DNA of 64,000 bases from JAATFS01 sp037145635 (GTDB taxonomy: Bacteria > Pseudomonadota > Gammaproteobacteria > Xanthomonadales > Xanthomonadaceae), in assembly GCA_037145635.1 (NCBI GenBank), contig JBBCXB010000003.1, positions 1-64,000 on the forward strand. The letters are read 5' to 3'. The notes under the pieces were generated by a model, which saw only the letters and a program-made list of their open reading frames with translations, was not told the origin of the DNA and made no database searches. This document shows positions 43,701-52,680 of this stretch, piece after piece. Each line of letters starts with the position of its first letter. Position 1 is the stretch's first letter. Both the position numbers and the translations under genes were made by a program.

Positions 43701-44647
43701 CCGCCCTCGATCGCGGCGGCCAGGGCCTCGAAGAATGCGGTGCCGTGGGCGTGGAACGCGGCCGCCAGCGCGGTGCCGGCCGGGTCCAGCACCTGCGCCA
43801 GCGCGGCGCCGTCGTCGCCGGGTCCGGGCGCGGGGGCCGCGGGCAGCAGCTCGGGGTGGCGCACCAGCTCGCGCAGGTCGGCGGCCAGGGCCTCGGGCCC
43901 GCCGGGCCACAGCGCGACCAGGTCCTCGGCGCTTGCCTGGCCCACGACGCCGGCGTCGGCGGCGCGCGCGCGCCACAGGTCGGCGGCGACCTCGGCCAGC
44001 AGCTCGCGGTCGTTGGCCAGCAGCTCGGGCGCGGCGAAGGTCTGGCCGCTCTCCAGCGCATGCTCGCGCAGCACCCGCGCGCAGAAGCCGTGGATGGTGA
44101 AGATCGCGGCGAGGTCGATCTCCTCGACCGCCTGCTGCAGCCGGCGGCGCAGCTGTGCGGGCGATTCGTCCGAGCCCGCCAGGTGCGCCTGGAGCAGCGC
44201 GCGGGTGAGCGCGGCGTCGGGCGCATCGCCGACCGGCGGCACGGACGCCGCCTCGCCCTCGTCCATCGCGATCGGGGACACCGGTTCGCCCGGCGCCGCG
44301 GCGATGGAACTTGCCCCGACCCGTTCCCCATCGGCGCCCGTCCTCGCCGCAGCGGCCGGCGTGCCTTGCCCCCCTCCCGCATCCCCACTCCCCATTCCCG
44401 GCCCGTCCCCCGGCACCAGGCCCGCCGCGAGCACCAGGCGCTCGCGGATGCGCCGGCGCAGCTCCTGGGTCGCGGCCTCGGTGAAGGTGACGGCGAGGAT
44501 CTGGCCGATGCGCAGCCGGCGCTCGACCACCAGCCGGGTGAACAGCGTGGCCAGGGTGAAGGTCTTGCCGGTGCCGGCGCTGGCCTCGATCAGGCGCACG
44601 CCGTGCAGCGGCAGCTGCAGGTACGGGTCGTCGCTGGCGGGCGTCAT
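40763..44647 (-). CDS. recB: exodeoxyribonuclease V beta subunit (RecB helicase-nuclease)
   Basis: This 1294-residue protein is a superfamily 1 3'-5' helicase (Walker A EASAGTGKTFTLATL near residue 20, Walker B LVDEFQDTDERQW, NFRSRPGV and LHKSKGLEYPLVFLPY). At the C-terminus is the RecB nuclease with GLIDLTYHHEGRWYVLDYKSN, whose two Asp and the Lys are the metal-site residues. An insert of about 50 residues rich in Gly, Ala and Pro follows the first helicase motifs (44285-44410). With RecC and RecD it processes double-strand breaks and degrades linear foreign DNA. The ATG at 44647 is chosen because the conserved N-terminus starts there. Confidence 0.95.
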   Translation of the reverse strand: MTPASDDPYLQLPLHGVRLIEASAGTGKTFTLATLFTRLVVERRLRIGQILAVTFTEAATQELRRRIRERLVLAAGLVPGDGPGMGSGDAGGGQGTPAAAARTGADGERVGASSIAAAPGEPVSPIAMDEGEAASVPPVGDAPDAALTRALLQAHLAGSDESPAQLRRRLQQAVEEIDLAAIFTIHGFCARVLREHALESGQTFAAPELLANDRELLAEVAADLWRARAADAGVVGQASAEDLVALWPGGPEALAADLRELVRHPELLPAAPAPGPGDDGAALAQVLDPAGTALAAAFHAHGTAFFEALAAAIEGGVLSKVSYKAEWLSALWHWLDAFAAAPEHGGAPHPKLAKLTAAELTAGTNKAFAGRTPASPLTHAIDAYLAALARVEDARARRRLRLLHALRADAGTRLAQLKRQRRVQTYDDLVDGVARALAPDSPQAETLARRLRAQYAIALVDEFQDTDERQWSIFSGVFGDGEPARTAGLDPALFVIGDPKQAIYGFRGGDVRTYLAAAGSAVPAPPLGLNFRSRPGVLAAIDALYAQAGYAQAFGTDGIAFHPVQPGTQRRDADLQRDGATAPALTVWHAPPPPAPAPAATAARNKSAGKPRPWSAQRARELCTAACVAAIRGWLAAAGEGRARLLDRPVQAGDIAVLVRSHGEATRIQQALGAAGIAAVAAGRRSLFATDEALELLTLLQALLDPGDDRRLRAALATVLVGEDAAAIAALQHDGDRQRRWQQQALDWRERWQRGGPLALVGDLGAAHGQRLLALVDGERRLTNYLQLAEGLQEADARALGPHGLVDWLARRIANADDADEAQQLRLESDARRVQIVTLHKSKGLEYPLVFLPYLGIGRRDRGAGRHCVVHADGRRRLRWNTSKWSGGQDHPAWAEAEAAWRQEQRAEDARLLYVGLTRAQHALWLATGAFPQHERTALAAMVADVEALQAAVGGDTVALDTSTPPAELPRLPPPAEAPVPPARVPQRSIAPDWWVYSFTQLANADAGAAPDPMASATVPGGGGRDEPAAAEPVAVPAGAEAFDPRFAGNRFGVVMHDVFERCDFAAWHPWRPGQPAPAGQAEAIVEALQRGGYAQDELDDGVAMLTPLIGHTLTVALPEDTCLAAVPAPQRRNEMEFHFAMRPTRVDALLALLHRFGVVGERQAFGARQRLEGLMTGLIDLTYHHEGRWYVLDYKSNRLPGYDTDALARAMAHSEYELQALIYTVALHRWLRFRLGAGYDYARDFGGVRYLFCRGLDATRTPSPGVHAWCFEPALVDAVDALFAGQALPEAMA

Positions 44648-44858
44648 CGCGGCAGTCCTTGTTTCGCCGTCGGTGCGCGGCGGCCGGGCCCGGCGCGGCG
44701 GGACAAGGCCCACGCGCTGCGGCCGGGCGCGGGCGACCGGGCCGGCCGGCGCACGCCATGCGGCTGCGGCCGGACACCCCCGGCGACCGGCTCGCCGACG
44801 CCAGCGACGGCCGCGATCCGGCGCACCCGGCGCAGTGGCGGGTGCAGGCAAGGGCCGC

Positions 44859-47800
44859 TCATTCGGCGTCCTCCTGCGCGCCCTGCCAGTGGCGCCAGCT
44901 CTCGGCCAGCCGTGCCGGGTCCGGCGCAGGGGCGGGCTCGCCGCGTTCGAGCAGCGAGTACAGCTGGCGGCTGGTGTCGGCGAACGCGGCGAAGCGCTGC
45001 GCGTCGGCGAACGGGTCGGCGCCGCGGGTGACCAGGCGCAGCTCGGGCGCGGCGGCTTCGCTCCAGCCGAAGCCGCCCTGCCACTGCCCGGCGGCCTCCT
45101 TGAGGGCCTTGTCGAGGTCGTCCTCGCGCGCGGCCTGGTGGTATTTCCAGCTGCTGTAGGGGGCGAACGCCAGCGGCGCCTGCAGGCCCTGGCGGTACAG
45201 CCGCAGCAGCGCGGCCAGCGCGGCGCGGGCCTGCTCCGGCGACAACGGTGCCGCGTCCAGGCCGTCCATCGGGTGCGGGCCCAGGCCGTCGGCGTGCTCG
45301 AAGAAGCGCACGTACGGCGCCGCCTCGCCGGCGGCACGCAGCAGCAGCCACTCCAGGCCGTGGCGGATCGCCGCGCGGCCGCCGAGCGCGCCGACCTGCA
45401 CCCGCCCCAGCCCGGCGTCGTACCAGTCGGGCAGGCGGCCGTGCAGCGCGATGCCGTCGATGGACACCTGCAGCCGGCGCGACTGCGGCGCCGAGGCGCC
45501 CCGCCACTGCCGGAAGGCGTCGGCATACGGCCGCAGCTGGCGCAGGCGCTCGTCGAGCTGGCGCCGGCCCAGCGGTCCGGACGGCAGCAGCGCGCGGGCG
45601 CGCAGGCGCTCGTACAGGCCGTCGGCCTCGCCGGCCAGCGTCGCGGCGAACACCTGCTGCTGCAGGGCGTAGCGCTCCAGCCCGTGGCTGGAGGCGTCCA
45701 GCGGCTCCAGGTCGCTGTCGGCGCCGGCCGGGTCGGGCAGGCGCAGGCCCAGGCGATGGCGCAGGAACTCGCCGGCCGGGTCGGCGAACAGCCGCCGCAG
45801 GTCGTCGATCGACACGCTGTCCGGCGGCGCCTGATCATCGGCCGGCAAGGCGCCGTGGATCCACGGCGCCAGCGCGCGGCGCTGCCCGGCCAGGCTGTCC
45901 ACCGCCGGCCACCACTGCCGGCGGTAGCTGAAGCGGCGCGGGTCGGCGTCGCCCTCGCCGGCGTCCTCGCCGGACCCGCCGAAGGCGGCGGCGGCGAACG
46001 GCTGCAGCGGGTGCCGCACCACCAGCGCGTCGGCGGCCCCGGGCGCGGCGTGGTACTGCGCGGCGCTGGCCAGCAGCTCGCTGACCAGCACCGAGGGCTC
46101 GCGCACGCTGCCGTCGCGGGCATCGGCACCGAGGTAGCTGAGGTAGAACACGTCCTGCGCCGAGGCGAACAGCTGCAGGAACAGGAAGCGGTCGTCCTCG
46201 CGGGTGGAGCGGTCGCCGTGGCGGCGGCGCTCGGTGCCCAGTTCGGCGGTGAGCCGGTTGAGCCCGGCGGCGGGATCGCGGCGCGGGAAGTCGCCGTCGT
46301 TCATGCCGAGCAGGCAGATGACGCGGAACGGCAGCAGCCGCATCGGCACCATGCGGCCGAAGCTGATGCCGCCAGTGAGCAGCGGCGCGCGGGTGTCCGA
46401 CTCGCCCAGCACCGCGGCGAAGTGCGCGCGCACCACCTCGGCCGGCACGTCGCCGGCGTAGTCGGCGCGCGCGGCGTCGCGGGCGAACTGGTCGATCAGG
46501 GTGCGCAGGCGGTCCAGCGCGCGCTGCGCGCGCGGCGCCGACGGGGTGGCCGGGACCAGCGCCTCGAGCAGGCCGAGCAGGGTCTCGCGCCAGGCCGCAG
46601 GTGCCATCGGCCGACCCAGCCGCGCCTGGGCGTCCTCCAGCGTGTGCAGCAGCCGCAGCAGGGTGTCCAGCGCCGCCAGCGCGCTGCCTTCCAGCTGCGG
46701 CCAGGGCGCGACCCCGGCGATGTCGTCCTCGGCGCCGCTGGCGTGGCCGAGCAGCAGCCGGTCCAGCGCGAAGCGCCAGGTGTAGGCGTCGTCGGCCGGG
46801 GCCTGGTGCTGGCGGCGATGCGCCGCGTCCAGGCCCCAGCGCGCGCCGGCGGCGTGCAGCCAGCCGCGCAGGCGTTCCAGCGCGGCCTCGTCCAGGCCGG
46901 CGGCCTCGGCGATCGGCGCGCTGGCCAGCAGGTCGAGGATCTCGTGCAGGCCGAAGCGCGAGACCGGCAGCCCGAGCAGGGTGACGAACACCTCGGCCAG
47001 CGGCTCGCTGGCCAGCGGGCTGGCGTCGGCCAGGGCGTAGGGCAGCGCGTCGTCGCTGCCGTGGCCGCCGAACACCGCGTCCAGGTACGGCACGTAGGGA
47101 TCGATGTCCGGCGACAGCACCGCGATCTCGCGCGGCTGCAGCGGCGGCTCGAAGCGCCGGCCTTCCGGGGAGTCGGGCTCCAGCAGCGCGCGCAGCTGGT
47201 CGTGCAGCACCTGCAGCTCGCGCAGGCGGGTGTGGCAGGCGTGCACCTGCAGGCTGGGGTCGCGGCGGTCCACCGCCGCCAGCGGCGCCGGCACCGGGGC
47301 CGCGCGGCGGTGGAACAGGTCGCTCTGCATCCGCCGCAGCAGGCTGTCGCCGAGGCCGCCGGCGGCGCGCGGGCGGCGGCCGCTGTCCAGCGGGTCGGCA
47401 TAGGCCGCGATCTCGGCCAGCGGGTGCACCACCTCGTAGTCGCCGACCAGGGCCATGAAGTCGCGCCCGGCCGCGCCCCAGGCCTGCAGCAGCGGGTTCT
47501 CCTGCACCTGCCCGGCGAACAGGTCGGTGCCGTCGCCGTCGCGGCGACGCTGCCACAGGGTCTGCAGGTCGCCCCAGTAGCCCTGGGTCGGGGTGGGCAG
47601 GTAGAAGTGCAGCGTGCCCACGCGCGCCTGGGTGGCGAGCACGCGCAGCACGTCCGGGGAGACGTTGAGCACGGCGAAGGCGAACAGCCGCCGCGGCAGC
47701 CCCTGCGGCAGCGGGCCGTCGGGCCGGGCGAAGCGGTCCAGGTACTGGCCGATGCGGCGCGCGCGGTAGGCGCGGCCGGCGGCGACGCGGCGCCACAGCC

Positions 47801-48293
47801 GCGCCTGCGGGTCGCCGGGATCGGCGCCGCCTTCCCAGCGCAGCAGCCAGTCGCGGCGCCAGGCCTGGTACTTCTCGAACACGCCGGCCAGCTCGCCGGC
47901 CAGCGCCCACGGCTTGAGCGCGTCGCCATCGGCCAGGTAGCCGGCCAGCGGCGCCAGCGCCGCGTCCTCGCCCAGGTCGGCCTGCAGGGCCTGGTACAGC
48001 CGCCACTGCGTGCTGGCCAGGTCCAGGTCGTCTTCGGCCGGGCCGAGGTTGGCCTCCAGCGCACGCGCGACGAACTCGCCGGGGGTGAGGAACTCGAGGT
48101 TGGCGGCCACGCCGTGCGCGGCGGCCAGGGTGGACTGCAGCCAGCGCCGCATCGCCACCTGCGGGATCAGCACCACCTCCGGGTCCAGCAGCGGCTGCTC
48201 CGGCACCGGCCGGCGCAGCTCCTCGGCGAGCAGGGCGGCCAGGGTGTCCAGCGCGTTGGAGGGGTACAGTCGAAAATCGGGCGCCGGCGTCAT
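44859..48293 (-). CDS. recC: exodeoxyribonuclease V gamma subunit (RecC)
   Basis: This 1144-residue subunit splits the strands and recognises Chi in RecBCD. The N-terminal dead-helicase core (RLYPSNALDTLAALLAEELR, then IPQVAMRRWLQ) and the later blocks ICLLGMNDGDFPRRDPAAGLN and RSTREDDRFLFLQLF are typical RecC landmarks. The ATG at 48293 is chosen over the longer frame because the family N-terminus begins with it. It is the first gene of recC-recB-recD, with a 211-bp spacer before recB in which I see no gene. It is divergent from mlaF. Confidence 0.94.
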   Translation of the reverse strand: MTPAPDFRLYPSNALDTLAALLAEELRRPVPEQPLLDPEVVLIPQVAMRRWLQSTLAAAHGVAANLEFLTPGEFVARALEANLGPAEDDLDLASTQWRLYQALQADLGEDAALAPLAGYLADGDALKPWALAGELAGVFEKYQAWRRDWLLRWEGGADPGDPQARLWRRVAAGRAYRARRIGQYLDRFARPDGPLPQGLPRRLFAFAVLNVSPDVLRVLATQARVGTLHFYLPTPTQGYWGDLQTLWQRRRDGDGTDLFAGQVQENPLLQAWGAAGRDFMALVGDYEVVHPLAEIAAYADPLDSGRRPRAAGGLGDSLLRRMQSDLFHRRAAPVPAPLAAVDRRDPSLQVHACHTRLRELQVLHDQLRALLEPDSPEGRRFEPPLQPREIAVLSPDIDPYVPYLDAVFGGHGSDDALPYALADASPLASEPLAEVFVTLLGLPVSRFGLHEILDLLASAPIAEAAGLDEAALERLRGWLHAAGARWGLDAAHRRQHQAPADDAYTWRFALDRLLLGHASGAEDDIAGVAPWPQLEGSALAALDTLLRLLHTLEDAQARLGRPMAPAAWRETLLGLLEALVPATPSAPRAQRALDRLRTLIDQFARDAARADYAGDVPAEVVRAHFAAVLGESDTRAPLLTGGISFGRMVPMRLLPFRVICLLGMNDGDFPRRDPAAGLNRLTAELGTERRRHGDRSTREDDRFLFLQLFASAQDVFYLSYLGADARDGSVREPSVLVSELLASAAQYHAAPGAADALVVRHPLQPFAAAAFGGSGEDAGEGDADPRRFSYRRQWWPAVDSLAGQRRALAPWIHGALPADDQAPPDSVSIDDLRRLFADPAGEFLRHRLGLRLPDPAGADSDLEPLDASSHGLERYALQQQVFAATLAGEADGLYERLRARALLPSGPLGRRQLDERLRQLRPYADAFRQWRGASAPQSRRLQVSIDGIALHGRLPDWYDAGLGRVQVGALGGRAAIRHGLEWLLLRAAGEAAPYVRFFEHADGLGPHPMDGLDAAPLSPEQARAALAALLRLYRQGLQAPLAFAPYSSWKYHQAAREDDLDKALKEAAGQWQGGFGWSEAAAPELRLVTRGADPFADAQRFAAFADTSRQLYSLLERGEPAPAPDPARLAESWRHWQGAQEDAE

Positions 48294-48501
48294 CCGGCCA
48301 TGATGCCGCAGCGCGGTCGCAGCCGGCGAGACCGTGCCGCGGCGTGCAGCCTGCGCAACCGCCGCACCGGTGCGACGCAGCGTTTGCGCGGCCGCGATGG
48401 CACGCGGCGCGATCCGGTGCACAATACTGCACGCGCCGGTTCGGTTATGTTCAGGCCCTGGGCAGTTAAGCTACCCCGTTGGAATTTCGTTAAAGGCGTC
48501 G

Positions 48502-49296
48502 ATGACGACCCCCGCATCCCCTGTCGCGCAGTTGTCCGGCGTCCGCATCGACCGCGGCGGTCGCACCATCCTGCGCGACGTTTCGCTGGACGTGCCGCGC
48601 GGCAGCATCACCGCGGTGCTGGGCCCGTCGGGCAGCGGCAAGTCGACGCTGCTGGCCGCGCTGACCGGCGAGCTGCGCCCGGTGGCCGGCACGGTGACGC
48701 TGTTCGGCCAGGAGATCCCGCGCGGTTCGCGCGCGCTGCTGGAGATGCGCCGCAACGTCGGCGTGCTGCTGCAGGGCAACGGCCTGCTGACCGACCTGAG
48801 CGTGGCCGAGAACGTGGCGCTGCCGCTGCGCACCCACACCCGGCTGCCGCGCCCGGTGCTCGACCGCCTGGTGCAGATGAAGCTGCACGCGGTCGGCCTG
48901 CTGGCCGCCGCCGACGCCTGGCCGCGCGAGCTGTCCGGCGGCATGGCGCGGCGCGTGGCGCTGGCCCGGGCGCTGGCGCTGGACCCGCCGCTGATGATCT
49001 ACGACGAGCCGCTGACCGGGCTGGACCCGATCGCCTCGGGCGTGATCATGAGCCTGATCCAGCGCCTCAACGACAGCCTCGGCCTGACCAGCATCATCGT
49101 CAGCCACCACGTGCACGAGACCCTGCCGATCTGCGACCACGCCGTAGTGATCGCCAACGGCGGGATCGTGTTCTCCGGCACCCCGGCGCAGCTGGAGGCC
49201 AGCGCCGATCCGCTGGTGCAGCAGTTCCTGCACGGGCAGCCGGACGGCCCGATCCCGTTCGATGCCGCGCCGCGCCGCGCCCGGAGTGCCGCCTGA
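48502..49296 (+). CDS. mlaF: MlaF, ATPase of the phospholipid transport ABC complex
   Basis: This 264-residue ABC ATPase has Walker A GPSGSGKST (about residues 36-44), Q-loop LLQGNGLLTDLSV, signature ELSGGMARR and Walker B LMIYDEPLTGLDP. It powers lipid movement between the outer-membrane MlaA complex and the inner membrane, keeping outer-leaflet asymmetry. The ATG at 48502 follows AAAGGCG at suitable spacing. Its stop overlaps the mlaE start (TGATG). Confidence 0.94.
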   Translation: MTTPASPVAQLSGVRIDRGGRTILRDVSLDVPRGSITAVLGPSGSGKSTLLAALTGELRPVAGTVTLFGQEIPRGSRALLEMRRNVGVLLQGNGLLTDLSVAENVALPLRTHTRLPRPVLDRLVQMKLHAVGLLAAADAWPRELSGGMARRVALARALALDPPLMIYDEPLTGLDPIASGVIMSLIQRLNDSLGLTSIIVSHHVHETLPICDHAVVIANGGIVFSGTPAQLEASADPLVQQFLHGQPDGPIPFDAAPRRARSAA

Positions 49297-50045
49297 TGGG
49301 TCTCGCCACCTCAATCCGCGCGCTGGGCCGCGCCGGCCTGTTCGCGCTGACGGTGCTGCGCGGCTCGCTGCCGACGCGTGACTTCCTGGCCGAGCTGACC
49401 CGCGAGCTGTACAAGATCGGCGCGCGCTCGCTGCCGATCATCGTGGTCGGCGGCGCCTTCGTCGGCCTGGTGCTGACCCTGCAGGGCTATCGCACGCTGA
49501 CCACCTACGGCGCCTCGGACGCGCTGTCCACGCTGCTGGGGCTGTCGCTGTACCGCGAGCTGGCGCCGGTGCTGACCGCGCTGCTGTTCATCGGCCGCGC
49601 CGGCAGCTCGATCGCCGCCGAGCTGGGCCTGATGCGCGCCACCGACCAGATCAAGGCGCTGGAGCTGATGGCGATCGACCCGGTGGCCAAGGCGGTGGCG
49701 CCGCGCTTCTGGGCCGCGGTGCTGACCATGCCGCTGCTGACCGGCGTGTTCTGCTCGCCGGCCATCGCCGGCGGCTACTTCGAGGCGGTGCACGTGCTGG
49801 GCATCGACAACGGCACGTTCTGGTCGGGGCTGCACAACAGCGTGGATTTCTGGGACGACTTCGGCGTGGCGATGCTCAAGTCGGCGATCTTCGGCGGTAC
49901 CGCCGCGCTGGTCGCCGCCTATGTCGGCTTCCATGCCGAGCCCACCATCGAAGGCACCTCGATCGCCACCACCCGCGCGGTCGTCAACGCCTCGCTGCTG
50001 GTGCTGATGTTCAACTTCGTGCTCTCGGCGATGCTGTTCCGCTAG
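49296..50045 (+). CDS. mlaE: MlaE, permease of the phospholipid transport ABC complex
   Basis: This 249-residue inner-membrane protein of the MlaE/YrbE family has five to six membrane segments and the conserved blocks IIVVGGAFVGLVLTLQGY, ELAPVLTALLFIGRAGSS and EIGLMRATDQ-like EQ loop region (LMRATDQIKALELMAIDP). It forms the core permease with MlaF. It starts inside the mlaF stop codon, so translation is coupled. Confidence 0.94.
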   Translation: MGLATSIRALGRAGLFALTVLRGSLPTRDFLAELTRELYKIGARSLPIIVVGGAFVGLVLTLQGYRTLTTYGASDALSTLLGLSLYRELAPVLTALLFIGRAGSSIAAELGLMRATDQIKALELMAIDPVAKAVAPRFWAAVLTMPLLTGVFCSPAIAGGYFEAVHVLGIDNGTFWSGLHNSVDFWDDFGVAMLKSAIFGGTAALVAAYVGFHAEPTIEGTSIATTRAVVNASLLVLMFNFVLSAMLFR

Positions 50046-50145
50046 TGCGAATCCCTGCGCAAGCGCCCGCACTTCCGTGTGCGGGCAATCAAACAACGCC
50101 GCTTCGACCGGTCGAGGCTCAAGTGATGAAAAAGGTGGAATGACC

Positions 50146-50679
50146 ATGGCCATGCGTGGACCCCGACTCGAATTCGCCGTCGGCGCCTTCCTGCTGCTGA
50201 CCCTGGCCTCGCTGCTGGTGCTGGCGGTGGCCTCGACCAACCAGCGCTGGGGCTTCGGCGCCAGCCAGTACCCGCTGAAGGCGCGCTTCACCCAGATCGG
50301 GCAGCTGCGCGCGCAGGCGCCGGTGCGCATCGGCGGCGTCAACGTCGGCCAGGTGTCGGAGATCGCGCTGGACCCGAAGACCTTCGAGTCGGTGGTGACG
50401 CTGTCGCTGGACGACACCTACAAGGACCTGCCGGCCGACACCTCGGCCGGGATCTACACCAGCGGCCTGCTGGGCGAGAGCTACATCGGCCTGCAGCCGG
50501 GCGGCGATCCGGAGACGCTCAAGCCGGGCGAGGAGATCGCCTTCACTCAGCCGGCAGTCGATCTGTTGCAGCTTGTAGGCAAGTACATGTTCAGCGGTGG
50601 CGGCGACAAGGCCGCCCCGGGCAGCCAGGACACCCCGCCCGCCCAGACCGCACCCATCACCACGGAACCGCAACCATGA
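50146..50679 (+). CDS. mlaD: MlaD, MCE-domain lipid-binding subunit
   Basis: This 177-residue protein is anchored by one N-terminal helix (about 8-26) and has one MCE domain (about 38-118, with PLKARFTQIGQLRAQAPVRI and GLLGESYIGLQPGG). MlaD rings form a hydrophobic tunnel for lipids in the periplasm. The ATG at 50146 is preferred over 50140 because AAGGTGGA sits at proper distance from it. The 3' end overlaps mlaC by ATGA. Confidence 0.92.
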   Translation: MAMRGPRLEFAVGAFLLLTLASLLVLAVASTNQRWGFGASQYPLKARFTQIGQLRAQAPVRIGGVNVGQVSEIALDPKTFESVVTLSLDDTYKDLPADTSAGIYTSGLLGESYIGLQPGGDPETLKPGEEIAFTQPAVDLLQLVGKYMFSGGGDKAAPGSQDTPPAQTAPITTEPQP

Positions 50680-51335
50680 AGACCAAACTGCTCTCGGCCG
50701 TGCTGGCCACCGCCCTGCTCGCCGCCGCGCCCGCCGCGGTGTTCGCCCAGCCGGCCCCGGCCGCCACCGCCGCCCAGGGTGCCGCCACCAAGACGGTGAT
50801 CGACAGCAGCACCCGCATCCTGGGCACGCTGGCCCAGCGCCGTGCCGAGTTCCGCCAGAACCCGGCCGCCCTGCGCCAGTTCATCAACGGCGAGCTCAAC
50901 AAGTCGTTCGACCGCGACTACGCCGCGCGCCTGGTGCTGGGCATCCATGCCCGCGGCGCGTCGGACGCCGACATCAAGCTGTTCGCCGACGCGATGGCCG
51001 ACAACCTGATGCAGCGCTACGGCACCGCCCTGCTCGACTTCGAGGGCAAGCCCAGCTTCCGCGGCAAGTCCGAGACCCCGCTGCCGGGCAACCGCGGCGT
51101 CAAGGTCTCCACCGAGCTGCTGCGCCCGGGCAACGACCCGACCCCGGTCGACTACCTGATGCGCAATGTCGGCGGCCAGTGGAAGATCTTCGACGTGATG
51201 ATCGAAGGCATCTCCTACGTGCAGACCTTCAAGAACCAGTTCGACGGCCCGCTGCGCCAGAAGGGCATCGCCCAGGTCGCCGCCGACCTGCGCAGCGGCA
51301 ACCTGCAGGTCGGGCAGCCCGCCAGTGGCAAGTAA
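50676..51335 (+). CDS. mlaC: MlaC, periplasmic phospholipid shuttle
   Basis: This 219-residue protein has a cleavable signal peptide ending VFA (about residue 24) and the MlaC/Ttg2D fold, with FINGELNKSFDRDYAARLVLG and PVDYLMRNVGGQWKIFDVMIEGIS near the end. It carries phospholipids between MlaA and MlaFEDB. It is coupled to mlaD and overlaps mlaB. Confidence 0.93.
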   Translation: MKTKLLSAVLATALLAAAPAAVFAQPAPAATAAQGAATKTVIDSSTRILGTLAQRRAEFRQNPAALRQFINGELNKSFDRDYAARLVLGIHARGASDADIKLFADAMADNLMQRYGTALLDFEGKPSFRGKSETPLPGNRGVKVSTELLRPGNDPTPVDYLMRNVGGQWKIFDVMIEGISYVQTFKNQFDGPLRQKGIAQVAADLRSGNLQVGQPASGK

Positions 51336-51624
51336 CGGCGCCCTGCGGCGCGACGGCGAGGCGCTGGTGCTGACCGGCGCCCTCGACCGTGCCGCCGCGA
51401 CCGCGCTATGGCCGCAGGCGCTGAGCCAGCTGGCCGGCGTCCGCACCCTGGACCTGTCGGCGGTCGAACGCCTGGACAGCGCCGGCGTCGCCCTGGTGGC
51501 CGAACTGGCCGCGCGCCTGCGCCGCCAGGGCGCCGGCACCGTGGACGTGCGCGGGACCCCGCCGGGCCTGGAGGAACTCCAGGCCGCCTATCGCCTCTCG
51601 CCCGCCCTGGATTTCCAGGCCTGA
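51325..51624 (+). CDS. mlaB: MlaB, STAS-domain subunit
   Basis: This 99-residue cytosolic STAS-domain protein (LDLSAVERLDSAGVALVAEL) binds and activates MlaF. The start is GTG at 51325, within the last codons of mlaC (11-bp overlap). The length fits the family. Confidence 0.88.
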   Translation: MASNGALRRDGEALVLTGALDRAAATALWPQALSQLAGVRTLDLSAVERLDSAGVALVAELAARLRRQGAGTVDVRGTPPGLEELQAAYRLSPALDFQA

Positions 51625-51638
51625 ACGCCGGAACCGAC

Positions 51639-52652
51639 ATGAACGTCCTACGCCCCCTGCCCCTGATCGCCTGCACGCTGCTGCTGGGCGCCTGCGCCAG
51701 CACCGCGCCCCGATCCGCACCGCCGGCCGCCGCCCCCCCGGCGGCGGAGACCGGCCTGCCCGCACCGACCGCCGCACCGGCGGAGCCCGCTTCCACGCCG
51801 GCGCCCGCGACCGCGCCGGTGGCCCAGGGCGACGCCCCCGCCCCCGGCGAGGCCCCGACCAGCGCCGAGGACGACTTCGCCGCCCTCTACGGTGGCCCGG
51901 CGCCCGACGCCAACGCCACTGCCCAAGACCCCGCGGTCGTGGGCGGCGGCCCGGCCTACGACCCGTGGGAGCGCTACAACCGCAGCATGCACCGCTTCAA
52001 CCTGGCGGTGGACCGGAGCGTGGCCAAGCCGCTGGCGACCGCCTACACCAAGGTGGTGCCGGGCACGGCCCGGCTGGGCGTGACCAACTTCTTCGACAAC
52101 CTGCGTTCGCCGCTGACCATGGTCAACCAGCTGCTGCAGGGCCACCCGGTGTATGCGCTGCAGACCCTGGGCCGGTTCGTGATGAACAGCACGCTGGGCA
52201 TCGGCGGCCTGATGGACCCGGCCAGCGCCGCCAAGATCCCGCGCCGCAGCGAGGACTTCGGCCAGACCCTGGGCGTGTGGGGCTGGCGCAACTCGCGCTA
52301 CTTCGAGCTGCCGCTGTTCGGGCCGCGCACGGTGCGCGACACCTTCGGCCTGGCCGGCGACGTGCCGCTGTCGCCGCTGCGCCAAGTCGACGACGACACC
52401 GTGCGCATCGGCCTGCAGGGCCTGCAGCTGGTGGATACCCGCGCACAGCTGCTGCCGCTGGACGCGATGCGCGACCAAGCCGTGGACGAGTACGCGCTCA
52501 CCCGCGATGCCTGGCTGCAGCGCCGCAACTACCAGATCACGCGCGACCTGCGCACCCACAAGCGCGACGACAGCGAGCTGCCGGACTACCTGCGCGACAA
52601 GGACACCACGGTGCCGGTGGACGCGATGCCGATGCCCAACTGGGGCAACTGA
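51639..52652 (+). CDS. mlaA: MlaA (VacJ), outer-membrane lipoprotein
   Basis: This 337-residue lipoprotein has signal and lipobox LGAC (Cys at about 17). An unusually long Ala/Pro/Thr-rich stretch (about 18-105) precedes the MlaA domain (about 108-300), recognisable by YDPWERYNRSMHRFN, NFFDNLRSP, LGIGGLMDPA and YFELPLFGPRTVRD. It removes phospholipids from the outer leaflet and passes them to MlaC. In E. coli mlaA is elsewhere; here it closes the mlaFEDCB operon 14 bp after mlaB. Confidence 0.94.
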   Translation: MNVLRPLPLIACTLLLGACASTAPRSAPPAAAPPAAETGLPAPTAAPAEPASTPAPATAPVAQGDAPAPGEAPTSAEDDFAALYGGPAPDANATAQDPAVVGGGPAYDPWERYNRSMHRFNLAVDRSVAKPLATAYTKVVPGTARLGVTNFFDNLRSPLTMVNQLLQGHPVYALQTLGRFVMNSTLGIGGLMDPASAAKIPRRSEDFGQTLGVWGWRNSRYFELPLFGPRTVRDTFGLAGDVPLSPLRQVDDDTVRIGLQGLQLVDTRAQLLPLDAMRDQAVDEYALTRDAWLQRRNYQITRDLRTHKRDDSELPDYLRDKDTTVPVDAMPMPNWGN

Positions 52653-52680
52653 CCGCGCTGGTGGGTCCAGGCATGAAACG

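Noticed and set aside
40763..46129. A 1788-codon reading of recB
   Set aside because: The codons upstream of 44647 lie in the wrong frame of recC; the RecB N-terminus with its Walker A begins at 44647.
43689..50045. A 2118-codon plus-strand frame
   Set aside because: It runs antisense through recB and recC and out of frame through mlaF; only its last 250 codons (mlaE) are real.
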